Shown: positions 8,399 through 16,873, counted from the stretch's first letter. The stretch is DNA of 64,000 bases from Aliarcobacter sp017996075 (GCF_051062515.1 NZ_JAMXEK010000003.1); one strand, 5' to 3'. The notes: generated by a model from the sequence alone, not told the origin. Numbers and translations: made by a program.

Positions 8399-10921
8399 AT
8401 GAGTCAAACAGTAAAATTAGATATACCTGAGTTTTTAAATATAGGTATTGCTTGTACATCAGCTTGGGTTGGTACAGCAAAAGAGAACAATGTTGCTATG
8501 ATTATTGAAGATGATAAACTAGGAACTGATCAAGTTACATATAAAGAGTTAGCTGTTAAATCAGATCAAGTTTCAAACTTTTTTACTCAAGAAATAGGTT
8601 TAAAACCAAGAGATAGAGTATTGGTTTGTCTTAAAAATTCACTTGCATATCCAATCTCTTTTTTTGGAGTAATGAAAGGTGGAATGATTGCAGTTCCAAC
8701 TTCTACACTTTTAAGTGGTAGCGAAGTTAAATATCTTGCAGAAGATTCTCAAGCAAAAGCTATAGTATTATCAGCTTCTATGTATGAAAATTTAGTTCCA
8801 TATTTATTAAATCTTGATAACTTAAGAACTATAATAATTGCTGGAATTGATAGCACTGATGGTCTTAAAAAACCAGAAGGTATTGAAATATTTGCTCTAA
8901 ATCAAATATTTAATAATACAAGCAAAACACCAAATCACTATAATTCAAAATCAGGTGAGCCTGCATATTTAGTTTATACATCTGGGACAACTGGTTATCC
9001 AAAAGGAGTTTTACACTCTCATAGATCACTTGTTGGAAGAAAACCAGCAACAGATTTTTGGTTTGATTTTAAAGAAAACGACAGAATCATGCACTCTGGG
9101 AAGTTTAACTGGACTTATGTTTTAGGATCAGCACTTATGGATCCACTATTTAATGGTCACACAGTTATTGCATATGAAGGTGCAAATGATGCATCAACTT
9201 GGATTAATTTAATCAAAAAACATAACTGTACAATATTTATTGGAGTTCCAACAATATATAGACAAATTATTCAGAAAACAGATTTTAAACTTGATGATTG
9301 TCCAAGTTTGAGATATTGTATGAGTGCTGGAGAGCATTTAAGTGATGAGATGTTAGGACTTTGGAGAGATAGATTTAAACAAGATATTTATGAGGCTATT
9401 GGAATGAGTGAGTGTTCATACTATATTTCACACTCAAAAAATAATCCTATAAGACCAGGAAGTGCAGGTTTCCCACAACCAGGACATATTGTAAAACTTT
9501 TAGACCCTGAAACTTTAGAAGAAGTTGGAGTTGAAGAAGAGGGAATGATTTGTATTGGAGAAGATGATCCAGGATTATTCTTAGAGTATTGGCAATTAGA
9601 AGAAGAAACTTTAAAATCAAGACATGATGGATACTTCTTTACAGGTGATTATGCAAGAAAAGATAAAGATGGATATATCTGGTTTATTGGTAGAAAAGAT
9701 GATATTATCAATACTTTTGGATTTAGAGTAAGTCCACACGAGATTGAAAGAGTTGTAAAAACTCATGAAGATGTAGCTGATTGTGTTGCTTTTGGTCTTG
9801 ATATTGAAAAAGAGAAAACTATTGTTGCTATTGCTGTTGTTGGTCATTCAACTATAAGTAAAGAGAAAGAAGCTGAGATTTTAAAATTTGCTCAAAATAA
9901 TCTTGCAAAATATAAAGCTCCTAAAGAGATTTTTATAATGTCTGATTATCCAAGAACAAAAAATGGGAAAGTTCTTAGAAAACAACTAGTAAAAGATTTA
10001 CATGAACAATATTTTGCAATAACAAAAGGTGAAGAGATAGTTGAGTATAAAGCTAGAAGATCTATGTTATTGGTTCCTTCATATAACAAACACAATGTAG
10101 AAAAAGCTAGAACAGTTTTAGCTGATACTTTAATTTTCGATTTAGAAGCTATCTTAGAAGACCAAAGAGAGTTAGCAAGAGAGACTTTAAAAGATATTTA
10201 TAAAGAGGGTGGAGCTAAATTTGGAGAGAGTGAAAGAGTATTAAGAGTAAATAATCTAGGAAGTGAAGATCTTAAAAAAGATTTAGCTTTAGCAAAAGAG
10301 ATTGAACTTGATGCATTATTATTCTCTAAAATTGACACAAAAGAGGATGTTTTAGAAGCTGTTAAATTAATAGAAGGAATAAACCCCAATCTTACACTTA
10401 TGATTATGATTGAAACACCTCTATCTGTTTTAAATATTCAAGAAATTTGTGCAGCTAGTTCAAAAGTTGAAGTTGTTGTTGTTGGTTCAAACAAATTGGC
10501 AAATAGACTTCAAATTGATATAAAAAGAGGTTCAAAAGCTATTGTTACATACTTAGCTCATATTGCACTTGCAGCAAAAGCTTATGGAAAAACGGTAATA
10601 GATGGTCCACATTTTGATGTAAAAGATGAATTCGCTTGTGAAGATTCGACAAAAGATGCTTTTAATCTAGGATTTGATGGAAAATCTCTTGTACATCCAA
10701 TACAAATTGAGTATATAAATGATATATTCACTCCAAAACAAAGTGAAGTTGAAGATTATGAAGTGATGATTAGCAAATATGAAGAAGCTAATAAACAAGG
10801 TAAAGAAGTAATTTTACACAACAATAGACTAGTTGATTCTTCAAGAATTGCATGGGCTAGAAAGATGATTAAGTTGTATGAAACTTATAAAGCTTTAGGT
10901 CAAAATCTATTTGGAAAATAA
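8399..10921 (+). CDS. Acyl-CoA synthetase fused to a CitE-like lyase domain
   Basis: The first ~540 of 840 residues form a complete AMP-forming acyl-CoA ligase of the benzoate/acetate-CoA ligase type. It has YTSGTTGYPKGV, GMSE, the YFFTGDYARKDKDGY hinge region, GRKDDIINTFGFRVSP and the catalytic lysine in PRTKNGKVLRKQL. Residues ~555-835 form a CitE/malyl-CoA-lyase-like domain (LLVPSYNKHNVEKA, MIETP with Glu672, VIDGPHFDVKD, GFDGKSLVHPIQ, FTPKQSEVEDYE). In that domain the usual DLED reads DLEA (581-584), and the Asp expected after the glycine of GSNKLAN is Lys699. The lyase half may therefore be inactive, altered or regulatory. Fusion of ligase and lyase suggests channelling of a CoA ester into the neighbouring hydratase and lyases. 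Substrate unknown; a short or C5 carboxylic acid is my guess. Confidence 0.85.
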   Translation: MSQTVKLDIPEFLNIGIACTSAWVGTAKENNVAMIIEDDKLGTDQVTYKELAVKSDQVSNFFTQEIGLKPRDRVLVCLKNSLAYPISFFGVMKGGMIAVPTSTLLSGSEVKYLAEDSQAKAIVLSASMYENLVPYLLNLDNLRTIIIAGIDSTDGLKKPEGIEIFALNQIFNNTSKTPNHYNSKSGEPAYLVYTSGTTGYPKGVLHSHRSLVGRKPATDFWFDFKENDRIMHSGKFNWTYVLGSALMDPLFNGHTVIAYEGANDASTWINLIKKHNCTIFIGVPTIYRQIIQKTDFKLDDCPSLRYCMSAGEHLSDEMLGLWRDRFKQDIYEAIGMSECSYYISHSKNNPIRPGSAGFPQPGHIVKLLDPETLEEVGVEEEGMICIGEDDPGLFLEYWQLEEETLKSRHDGYFFTGDYARKDKDGYIWFIGRKDDIINTFGFRVSPHEIERVVKTHEDVADCVAFGLDIEKEKTIVAIAVVGHSTISKEKEAEILKFAQNNLAKYKAPKEIFIMSDYPRTKNGKVLRKQLVKDLHEQYFAITKGEEIVEYKARRSMLLVPSYNKHNVEKARTVLADTLIFDLEAILEDQRELARETLKDIYKEGGAKFGESERVLRVNNLGSEDLKKDLALAKEIELDALLFSKIDTKEDVLEAVKLIEGINPNLTLMIMIETPLSVLNIQEICAASSKVEVVVVGSNKLANRLQIDIKRGSKAIVTYLAHIALAAKAYGKTVIDGPHFDVKDEFACEDSTKDAFNLGFDGKSLVHPIQIEYINDIFTPKQSEVEDYEVMISKYEEANKQGKEVILHNNRLVDSSRIAWARKMIKLYETYKALGQNLFGK

Positions 10922-10930
10922 GGAGAAAAA

Positions 10931-12001
10931 TTGTCAAAAATTAGCAACAAAATAAACTTTGGTAACTATTTTGAAGATTTTAGTATTGGTCAAAAAATAG
11001 TTCATCCTCTTCCTAGAACTATAAGTGATGGTGATGTATCTTTATACATCGCTTTTACAGGTTCTAGATTTTCTTTACACTCAAGTGATGTGGTAGCAAG
11101 AGAAATGGGATATGACAAAAGACCAATTGATGATGTTTTAATGTTTCATTTAACATTTGGAAAATCTGTTCAAGATATATCTTTAAATGCTATTGCAAAT
11201 TTAGGATATGCTGAAATATCTTTTCCAAATCCAGTTTTTATAGGTGATACTGTATCAATGACTTCAAAAGTTATTGGATTAAAAGAAAACTCAAATGGAA
11301 AAAGTGGAGTTGTATATGTTCACTCTATTGGAGTAAATCAAAATGGAAATGAAGTTTTAAACTTCAAAAGATGGGTAATGGTTCATAAAAAGGATCATAA
11401 TACAACAAGTGGAATAAATGAAGTTCCAACTTTCCAAAAAGCAACTCCAATTTTAGATAAGATTAATATTCCAACTATAAAATGTGTTGATACAGATACT
11501 AGTGGTGGAGATTATTTCTTCGAAGATTATGAAGTTGGAGAGAGACTTAATCATCCTGAGGGAATAACTATTGATAATAGTGACCATACACTTGCAACAA
11601 AGTTATATCAAAACAATGCAAAAGTACATTTCAACGACCATATGATGAAAAGTACACCTATGGGTCAAAGACTTATGTATGGTGGAATTATAATATCAAT
11701 GGCAAGAGCAATCTCATTTAACGGGCTACAAAATGCCCAATGGGTATATGCAATAAATAGTGGAAACCACTGTAATCCAACATATGCAGGAGATACAATC
11801 TATGCTTATAGTGAAATTTTGGAAAAAATTGAACATAAAAGAGAGGATATTGGACTTTTAAGAGTTAGAACTGTTGCTCTTAAAAATCAAAATCCAAAAG
11901 AGATTGAAAATGCCAAAGGTGAAGATGGAAAATATCTTCCAAATGTAGTTTTAGATTTGGATTACACAGTTGTAATCCCGAAAAAAGTTACTAAGAAATA
12001 G
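10931..12001 (+). CDS. Mesaconyl-CoA hydratase-like MaoC double-hotdog protein
   Basis: By recalled sequence this 356-residue protein closely resembles the mesaconyl-CoA (methylmalyl-CoA) hydratase of Rhodobacter and the 3-hydroxypropionate cycle. It shares FEDFSIGQKIVHPLPRTIS, DISLNAIANLGYAE, VIGLKENSNGKSGVVYVHS and LMYGGIIISMARAISFNGL. It contains two hotdog folds (about 1-160 and 185-350). The enzyme adds water to mesaconyl-CoA to give erythro-beta-methylmalyl-CoA, reversibly. I take the TTG at 10931, preceded by AGGAG at 10921-10925, as the start, which overlaps nothing and matches the family N-terminus. It is the third gene of the operon and is followed by a hairpin terminator. A related itaconyl/citramalyl-CoA specificity cannot be excluded. 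Confidence 0.82.
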   Translation: MSKISNKINFGNYFEDFSIGQKIVHPLPRTISDGDVSLYIAFTGSRFSLHSSDVVAREMGYDKRPIDDVLMFHLTFGKSVQDISLNAIANLGYAEISFPNPVFIGDTVSMTSKVIGLKENSNGKSGVVYVHSIGVNQNGNEVLNFKRWVMVHKKDHNTTSGINEVPTFQKATPILDKINIPTIKCVDTDTSGGDYFFEDYEVGERLNHPEGITIDNSDHTLATKLYQNNAKVHFNDHMMKSTPMGQRLMYGGIIISMARAISFNGLQNAQWVYAINSGNHCNPTYAGDTIYAYSEILEKIEHKREDIGLLRVRTVALKNQNPKEIENAKGEDGKYLPNVVLDLDYTVVIPKKVTKK

Positions 12002-12014
12002 GTTAGTGAGAAAA

Positions 12015-12032
12015 GAAGCGACTAGTCGCTTC
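12015..12032. repeat. 18-bp perfect palindrome after the hydratase gene
   Basis: The bases GAAGCGACTAGTCGCTTC form a perfect inverted repeat 13 bases after the stop codon of the hydratase gene. It is relatively GC-rich for this window and is followed by CTTTAGG rather than a T tract. It is therefore either a weak terminator or RNA-end stabilising hairpin, or a protein-binding site. A second hairpin with a T tract follows at 12043-12064. Confidence 0.5.
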
Positions 12033-12042
12033 CTTTAGGATT

Positions 12043-12064
12043 TTGCTACTTTTAGCAATTTTTT
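12043..12064 (+). terminator. Short hairpin with T tract after the hydratase gene
   Basis: TTGCTA (12043-12048) pairs with TAGCAA (12053-12058), followed by six T. The stem is short, but it sits right after the GC-rich palindrome at 12015-12032. Together they plausibly end the first transcript of the lyase/ligase/hydratase cluster before the separate leader of the gene at 12143. Confidence 0.45.
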
Positions 12065-12098
12065 ATAAATTGCGTTAAAAAGTAGTCATTCAATGTAA

Positions 12099-12123
12099 GG
12101 TTCCCTTAAAATTTTTGGGAACC
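12099..12123 (+). promoter_or_regulatory. Inverted repeat in the leader of the third lyase gene
   Basis: GGTTCCC (12099-12105) and GGGAACC (12117-12123) flank an 11-base A/T loop. The repeat ends eight bases before the AAGGAG ribosome site of the lyase gene at 12143. GC-rich arms stand out in this AT-rich leader. The element could be an operator or a hairpin controlling access to the ribosome site. No known riboswitch is recognised. Confidence 0.4.
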
Positions 12124-12142
12124 AAATTTTAAGGAGAATATT

Positions 12143-13126
12143 ATGACACACCCAAAAGAAGCTTTATTTGAATCTGGTAAATCTTTACCTATTATTCCAA
12201 CTTGTGAACACTTTGCAGGAAGCGAAAAGCTAATCCTAAAAGGTTTTGAAATGCAAAAAAAACTAGGACCTGTTTTTGATATTACTTGTGATTGTGAAGA
12301 TGGTGCTGAAACTGGAAAAGAAGTTGAGCATGCTAATATGATTGTTAGAGTTGTAAACTCTGCTGAAAATCCATATAAAATGGCAGGAACAAGAATTCAT
12401 GACCACTCTCACCCTGATTGGAGACAAGATGTTGATATTCTAGTAAGTGGTGCTGGAGAAAATTTAGCATATATAACACTTCCTAAATCAACTTGTTATG
12501 AAGATGCAAAAACTCAAATTGAGTATATTCAAGCTGTTGCAAAAAAAGCTGGGATTAAAAGAGAGATTCCAATTCATATCCTAATAGAAACTCATGGTGC
12601 ATTACAAGATGTTGAGAAACTTGCAACTTTACCTTGGTTACAAGTACTTGATTTTGGTTTAATGGACTTTGTTTCTGGATACCAAGGTGCAATTCCAGCA
12701 ATTAATATGAGAAGTCCAGGTCAATTTGATCACAGATTAATTGGAGCTGCTAAAGCAAGAGTTGCACAAGCTGCTATTCAAAATTGTGTAATTCCAGCAC
12801 ACAATGTAACTTTAGATTTAAAAAATCCATACCAAACATTTAAAGATGCAGAAAGAGCAAGAAATGAGTTTGGATTTATGAGAATGTGGTCAATTTACCC
12901 AACACAAGTTCAAGCAATCGTTGATGCTATGAAACCTGATTTTACAGAGCTTGAAGCTGCACAAAATATTTTAATCAAAGCTCAAGATGCTGAGTGGGGA
13001 CCAATTCAGTATGATGGTGAATTACATGATAGAGCAACTTACAGATACTTCTGGGAATTAGTTCAAAGAGCTAAATATTCTGGTGCTAAATTACAAGATG
13101 AAGCAGAAAAAAGATTTTTTGCTTAA
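12143..13126 (+). CDS. CitE-like CoA-ester lyase (third lyase domain of the cluster)
   Basis: This 327-residue protein is a second intact member of the malyl-CoA/citramalyl-CoA lyase superfamily. Motifs include FDITCDCEDGAETGK, GTRIHDHSHPDW, ILIETHGAL with Glu149 as the expected metal ligand, and FGLMDFVSGYQG with Asp175. The superfamily cleaves malyl-, methylmalyl- or citramalyl-CoA to acetyl- or propionyl-CoA plus glyoxylate or pyruvate. It has its own leader with AAGGAG 12 bases before the ATG, and its own downstream terminator, so it is probably transcribed separately from the upstream operon. Placed beside the hydratase, it is the best candidate for the carbon-carbon lyase of the pathway; which keto acid it releases is not readable. 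Confidence 0.8.
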   Translation: MTHPKEALFESGKSLPIIPTCEHFAGSEKLILKGFEMQKKLGPVFDITCDCEDGAETGKEVEHANMIVRVVNSAENPYKMAGTRIHDHSHPDWRQDVDILVSGAGENLAYITLPKSTCYEDAKTQIEYIQAVAKKAGIKREIPIHILIETHGALQDVEKLATLPWLQVLDFGLMDFVSGYQGAIPAINMRSPGQFDHRLIGAAKARVAQAAIQNCVIPAHNVTLDLKNPYQTFKDAERARNEFGFMRMWSIYPTQVQAIVDAMKPDFTELEAAQNILIKAQDAEWGPIQYDGELHDRATYRYFWELVQRAKYSGAKLQDEAEKRFFA

Positions 13127-13140
13127 TTTTTAATTGATTT

Positions 13141-13174
13141 AAAAAGCTACTCTTTTTTAAGGGTAGCTTTTTTT
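13141..13174 (+). terminator. Rho-independent terminator of the third lyase gene
   Basis: AAAAAGCTAC (13141-13150) pairs with GTAGCTTTTT (13163-13172) around a 12-base loop, followed by further T. It lies 14 bases past the lyase stop codon and separates that gene from the fumarase gene. Confidence 0.85.
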
Positions 13175-13322
13175 TAATTCATAAATTTTTGATATATTCC
13201 AAAACTAAACAATTTTTAATATTTTTAAAAATTTCCATATAAAATATGTTTTGTAAAAGCCAATTTTATATGGTGCATTGATATAATTAAAAGATTTCTA
13301 AAACCAAAAAAGGAAAAAATTA

Positions 13323-14822
13323 ATGAGTAAAAAAATCACAGAACAAGATATTATTGATTCAGTTGCGAGTGCCTGTCAATTTATATCTTTTTATCATCCA
13401 GAAGACTTTGTAAAAGGTATGGTTGAAGCTTATGAAAATGAAAAAAGTGATGCAGCAAAAAATGCAATTGGACAAATCCTAATAAACTCAAAAATGTGTG
13501 CTTTAGGGCATAGACCTCTTTGTCAAGATACAGGAAGTGTTAATATTTTTGTAAAAGTTGGTTTAAAAGCAAACCTAGATATTACAAAAAATTTAGAAGA
13601 TTTATTAAATGAAGGTGTAGCAAAAGGTTATACAGACCCTGATAATACTCTAAGATACTCAGTTGTAGCTGATCCTGCTGGAAAAAGAACAAATACAAAA
13701 AATAATACTCCAGCAGTAATTCATGTAAGTGTTGATAACTCTGATAAACTTGATATTACAGTTGCAGCAAAAGGTGGAGGAAGTGAAAATAAATCTAAAT
13801 TTACTGTTTTAAATCCAAGTGATAGTATATATGATTGGGTTATGTCAAATGTCAAAGATATGGGTGCTGGATGGTGTCCTCCTGGAATTTTAGGAATTGG
13901 AATTGGTGGAAATCCTGAAAAATCAATGTTACTTGCAAAAGAGTCTTTAATGGGACATGTTGATATTCATGAATTAAAGCAGCGAGGACCTCAAAATCCA
14001 CTTGAAGAGTTAAGACTTAAACTTTATGAAGATATAAATAAACTAGGAATTGGAGCACAAGGTCTTGGTGGATTAACAACTGTTTTAGATGTTAAAATTT
14101 TAGATTATCCATGTCATGCTGCATCACTACCAGTTGCTATGATTCCAAACTGTGCTGCAACAAGACATATTCACTTTGAATTAGATGGAAATGGACCTGC
14201 TAAATTTGCTAAACCTGATTTAGACCTTTGGCCAGATATTGAACTTCCAATGGATACAATTAAAAGGGTAAATATTGAAGATTTAACAAAAGAAAATTTA
14301 TCTCAATTTAAATCTGGTGATACACTTTTATTATCTGGGAAAATTTTAACAGCACGTGATGCTGCTCATAAAAAAATAGTTGAGTACAAAAATGCTGGAA
14401 AACCTCTTCCAAATGGTGTTGATTTAAAAGATAAATTCATCTACTACGTTGGACCAGTTGATCCAGTAAAAGGTGAAGTTGTAGGACCAGCAGGACCAAC
14501 AACATCTACAAGAATGGATAAATTTACAAAAGATATGATGGAAATTGGAATAATGGGAATGATTGGAAAAGGTGAGAGAAAACAACCAACAATCGATTTA
14601 ATAAAAGAGTACAAATCTATCTATTTAATTGCAACTGGTGGAGCTGCATATTTAATTGCTCAATCAATTAAAGGTGCAAAAACTTTAGCATTTGAAGAGC
14701 TTGGAATGGAAGCTATTTATGAGTTTGAAGTAAAAGATATGCCTGTAACTGTTGCTGTTGATACAGAAGGAAACTCTATTCATACAACAGGACCTGCTAA
14801 ATGGAGAACTATTAATAAGTAA
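13323..14822 (+). CDS. Class I (iron-sulfur) fumarate hydratase, possibly also mesaconase
   Basis: The single-chain 499-residue protein is a class I fumarase, an oxygen-sensitive [4Fe-4S] hydratase of the citric acid cycle that interconverts fumarate and malate. Likely cluster cysteines lie in PLCQDTG (Cys67), GWCPPG and IPNCAATRH. Other conserved segments are AAKGGGSENKSKF, GIGIGGNPEKS, VGPAGPTTSTRMDKF and ATGGAAYLIAQSIK. It has both alpha and beta parts, as in E. coli FumA/FumB. Several class I fumarases also hydrate mesaconate to citramalate, and the position next to a mesaconyl-CoA hydratase and CoA-ester lyases makes that side or main activity plausible here. It has its own 196-nt upstream gap. 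Confidence 0.9.
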   Translation: MSKKITEQDIIDSVASACQFISFYHPEDFVKGMVEAYENEKSDAAKNAIGQILINSKMCALGHRPLCQDTGSVNIFVKVGLKANLDITKNLEDLLNEGVAKGYTDPDNTLRYSVVADPAGKRTNTKNNTPAVIHVSVDNSDKLDITVAAKGGGSENKSKFTVLNPSDSIYDWVMSNVKDMGAGWCPPGILGIGIGGNPEKSMLLAKESLMGHVDIHELKQRGPQNPLEELRLKLYEDINKLGIGAQGLGGLTTVLDVKILDYPCHAASLPVAMIPNCAATRHIHFELDGNGPAKFAKPDLDLWPDIELPMDTIKRVNIEDLTKENLSQFKSGDTLLLSGKILTARDAAHKKIVEYKNAGKPLPNGVDLKDKFIYYVGPVDPVKGEVVGPAGPTTSTRMDKFTKDMMEIGIMGMIGKGERKQPTIDLIKEYKSIYLIATGGAAYLIAQSIKGAKTLAFEELGMEAIYEFEVKDMPVTVAVDTEGNSIHTTGPAKWRTINK

Positions 14823-14831
14823 TCCTTATTC

Positions 14832-14865
14832 TACAAAGAGCCACAAATATTATAGGCTCTTTGTA
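14832..14865 (+). terminator. Hairpin downstream of the fumarase gene
   Basis: TACAAAGAGCC (14832-14842) and GGCTCTTTGTA (14855-14865) form an 11-bp perfect stem with a 12-base loop just past the fumarase stop. The T tract is poor (AATATTTTC), so it may be a weak terminator or an RNA-stabilising hairpin. Confidence 0.6.
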
Positions 14866-14975
14866 AATATTTTCTTAAATTACCCTTATAACAACAAACT
14901 ATATTACTTTTTTCACTTTTTTAATAATTTTATCTGATAATATTTCATTTCAATATAGAATAGGAATTATAAATT

Positions 14976-15812
14976 ATGAATTTAATAGAAGATTTAAAAG
15001 ATTATTTAGGTTTTGCAGTTGCTGGAAATTTTGCAAATCACTTAGGAGAAGCTGGAGAAGCTGATGAGTTTTCTGTAATTGAAACAAAAGAAAAAGATGC
15101 ACCAAAAGGGATGTTTCCTTTTTACATAAAAGGTCATGACAGTTTTTTAGGAACTTATCCTATTTGTGATGAAGTTATATTAACTCATGGAAGAGAAGAA
15201 GACAAACTTCAAGTTGAAGCAGAAGTTGCTTTAATTTGTGATTTTGTCTATGAAAATGAAAAAGTAATAGATATTGTTCCAAAATATTTTACAGCATTTA
15301 ATGACTGCTCTATTCGTATTCAAGATGGGAATAAACTAAGTACTAAAAAAAACTGGGGTTCTAAAACAAAAGGTATTTCTCAAGATATTATTCCTATAGA
15401 TGATTTTAGTGAAAAAGGAATTTTAGGAAAATATCATATCTCTTCATTTATAAAAAGAGATGGAATTGTTTGCGATTATGGAACAACTAGTGCAGTTAAA
15501 TCATATAGTTACTTTTTTGAAAAGCTAAAAGATTGGATGATTGATATTTTAAATTGCCAAGAAGATTGTGGACCACTTGAAGAGTTAGGGCAGTTTTTAA
15601 AATATGCGCACAATTCAAAAGGTATTTTAATAGCTGCAGGTGCAACAGCATATACAGATTTTGGAAAGAAAAACTTCTTAAAAAAAGGTGATGAGATTTT
15701 TGTATATGTTTACAATGCACACGCTCATAGTTTTCAAGATATTATGAATGATATGTGTGGAATGGATATATACCTAGGACAATGTTCAAAGCTACACCAA
15801 ATAGTAAAATAG
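14976..15812 (+). CDS. DUF5718 family protein, fumarylacetoacetate-hydrolase-like
   Basis: This 278-residue cytoplasmic protein belongs to a family I recall as DUF5718, common in Campylobacterota and without an assigned function. I see a resemblance to the fumarylacetoacetate hydrolase fold: VEAEVALICDFVYEN in the place of the metal-binding Glu region, AFNDCSIR like the NDxSxRD motif, and KNWGSKTKGI followed by an I-P-I-D segment, like the K-x-x-D region. If that is right, it would be a metal-dependent hydrolase, decarboxylase or isomerase on a 2-oxo acid. It has its own leader and ends at a shared palindromic terminator. Placement next to the lyase/fumarase cluster is suggestive but not proof of a link. 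Confidence 0.65.
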   Translation: MNLIEDLKDYLGFAVAGNFANHLGEAGEADEFSVIETKEKDAPKGMFPFYIKGHDSFLGTYPICDEVILTHGREEDKLQVEAEVALICDFVYENEKVIDIVPKYFTAFNDCSIRIQDGNKLSTKKNWGSKTKGISQDIIPIDDFSEKGILGKYHISSFIKRDGIVCDYGTTSAVKSYSYFFEKLKDWMIDILNCQEDCGPLEELGQFLKYAHNSKGILIAAGATAYTDFGKKNFLKKGDEIFVYVYNAHAHSFQDIMNDMCGMDIYLGQCSKLHQIVK

Positions 15813-15830
15813 ATTTTATTCCAAATAATA

Positions 15831-15856
15831 AGTAGCAGATTTTAAAATCTGCTACT
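15831..15856. terminator. 26-bp palindromic bidirectional terminator
   Basis: A perfect 26-bp palindrome (AGTAGCAGATTTT and its complement) lies between the convergent DUF5718 and hemerythrin/PAS genes and overlaps the stop codon of the latter. In either direction it can fold into one stem, so it probably ends both transcripts. Confidence 0.7.
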
Positions 15857-16853
15857 CCCAATCTAAAAGTCTTTTCTCTCCTTGTAATGCTCTTATATCT
15901 GTAACATCTTGCGACATTTCAATTACACCTTTATAATTTTTTTGCTCATCTCTTACAGCAAAATATCTTATATGCACAAATTTTCCTTTAAATGTAATCC
16001 AAAAATCAGCAATATCTTGACACCCTGCTTTAAACTCTTCAAGAATTTTTAGAACCTGATCAACACTTTTTGGAGGGTGACAAAATTTAACCTCTCTTCC
16101 TATTATTCCAGCACTTCTTGGGAAAACTCTATCATCTCCACGATTATAAAAAACAACTCTATCATTTTCATCTACATAAGTAATATCTACGGGTAAGAAC
16201 TTAAATATAAAGTTTACTTGTTCAGGTGTTAAAAAACCTTCATCATAATGAGTTCGTCCTTCAAGAGAGAATGGTAATTCTCTTCTTTTCTTATCCATAC
16301 TTGGATGAATATACTCTGGTTCTAAATTTTTATTTTCATTATTTATAATCTCTGGAAATCTAGGAGGAGGAGTTGTAAACATCCAACCAATTTCACTATC
16401 ACCTTCATAAAACTCTTCCCAATCTTCCTCTTTTAATAGTTGCAAAGCATTTGGAAGAAGTCTATTCTCTTCTACATTTATTAAATGAATCAAATTATTA
16501 TATAAATTTGTACATTTTTCTATAATTGAGTCAAAATCTTTTGCTTCAATACTAGCTCTTGCATCTTTTATTATTGCTCTAATATCATCATGAAAAGACC
16601 ACATTCCTTGAGAAGGACCAGTCCAACCATATTTTTCAAGATAAGGAAAAAGCTGGTTCTCTTTTCTTGCAAAGTGCTTTTCTACTTCACAAATTTGGTT
16701 AAAAATATTATAAAATTTTTGATAATCTTTTTTTGGATCTGTATTAAAAAGTTCAGAAAATAGCTCTTTTGTTAATATATTCTCTTCTAAATATACTCTT
16801 ACTGGATGACCTTTTTTAAATATTTCAATATTATTTGATAAATCACTTAACAT
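15852..16853 (-). CDS. Hemerythrin-PAS protein of the DUF438 type
   Basis: The 333-residue soluble protein starts with GHPVRVYLEENILTKELF and a hemerythrin HHE domain (about 15-150). This supplies His and Glu ligands for a di-iron site (FARKENQLFPYLEKYGW, WSFHDDIRAII, HLINVEENRLLPNALQLL). A PAS-like domain follows (about 205-330: INFIFKFLPVDITYVDENDRVVFYNRGDDRVFPRSAGIIGREVKFCHPPKSV). This layout matches DUF438 proteins linked in other bacteria to oxygen or nitric oxide handling. It is monocistronic and ends at a palindrome. Its promoter region holds a Crp/Fnr-like site (16911-16924) and a 21-bp palindrome (16874-16894). Function as an NO/O2/redox sensor or scavenger is inference. Confidence 0.8.
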   Translation of the reverse strand: MLSDLSNNIEIFKKGHPVRVYLEENILTKELFSELFNTDPKKDYQKFYNIFNQICEVEKHFARKENQLFPYLEKYGWTGPSQGMWSFHDDIRAIIKDARASIEAKDFDSIIEKCTNLYNNLIHLINVEENRLLPNALQLLKEEDWEEFYEGDSEIGWMFTTPPPRFPEIINNENKNLEPEYIHPSMDKKRRELPFSLEGRTHYDEGFLTPEQVNFIFKFLPVDITYVDENDRVVFYNRGDDRVFPRSAGIIGREVKFCHPPKSVDQVLKILEEFKAGCQDIADFWITFKGKFVHIRYFAVRDEQKNYKGVIEMSQDVTDIRALQGEKRLLDWE

Positions 16854-16873
16854 CTTAAATTCCTTTTATAAAT

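Noticed and set aside
14752..14937. Small frame overlapping the end of the fumarase gene
   Set aside because: It runs out of frame through the fumarase 3' end and its hairpin; the product is low-complexity and hydrophobic.
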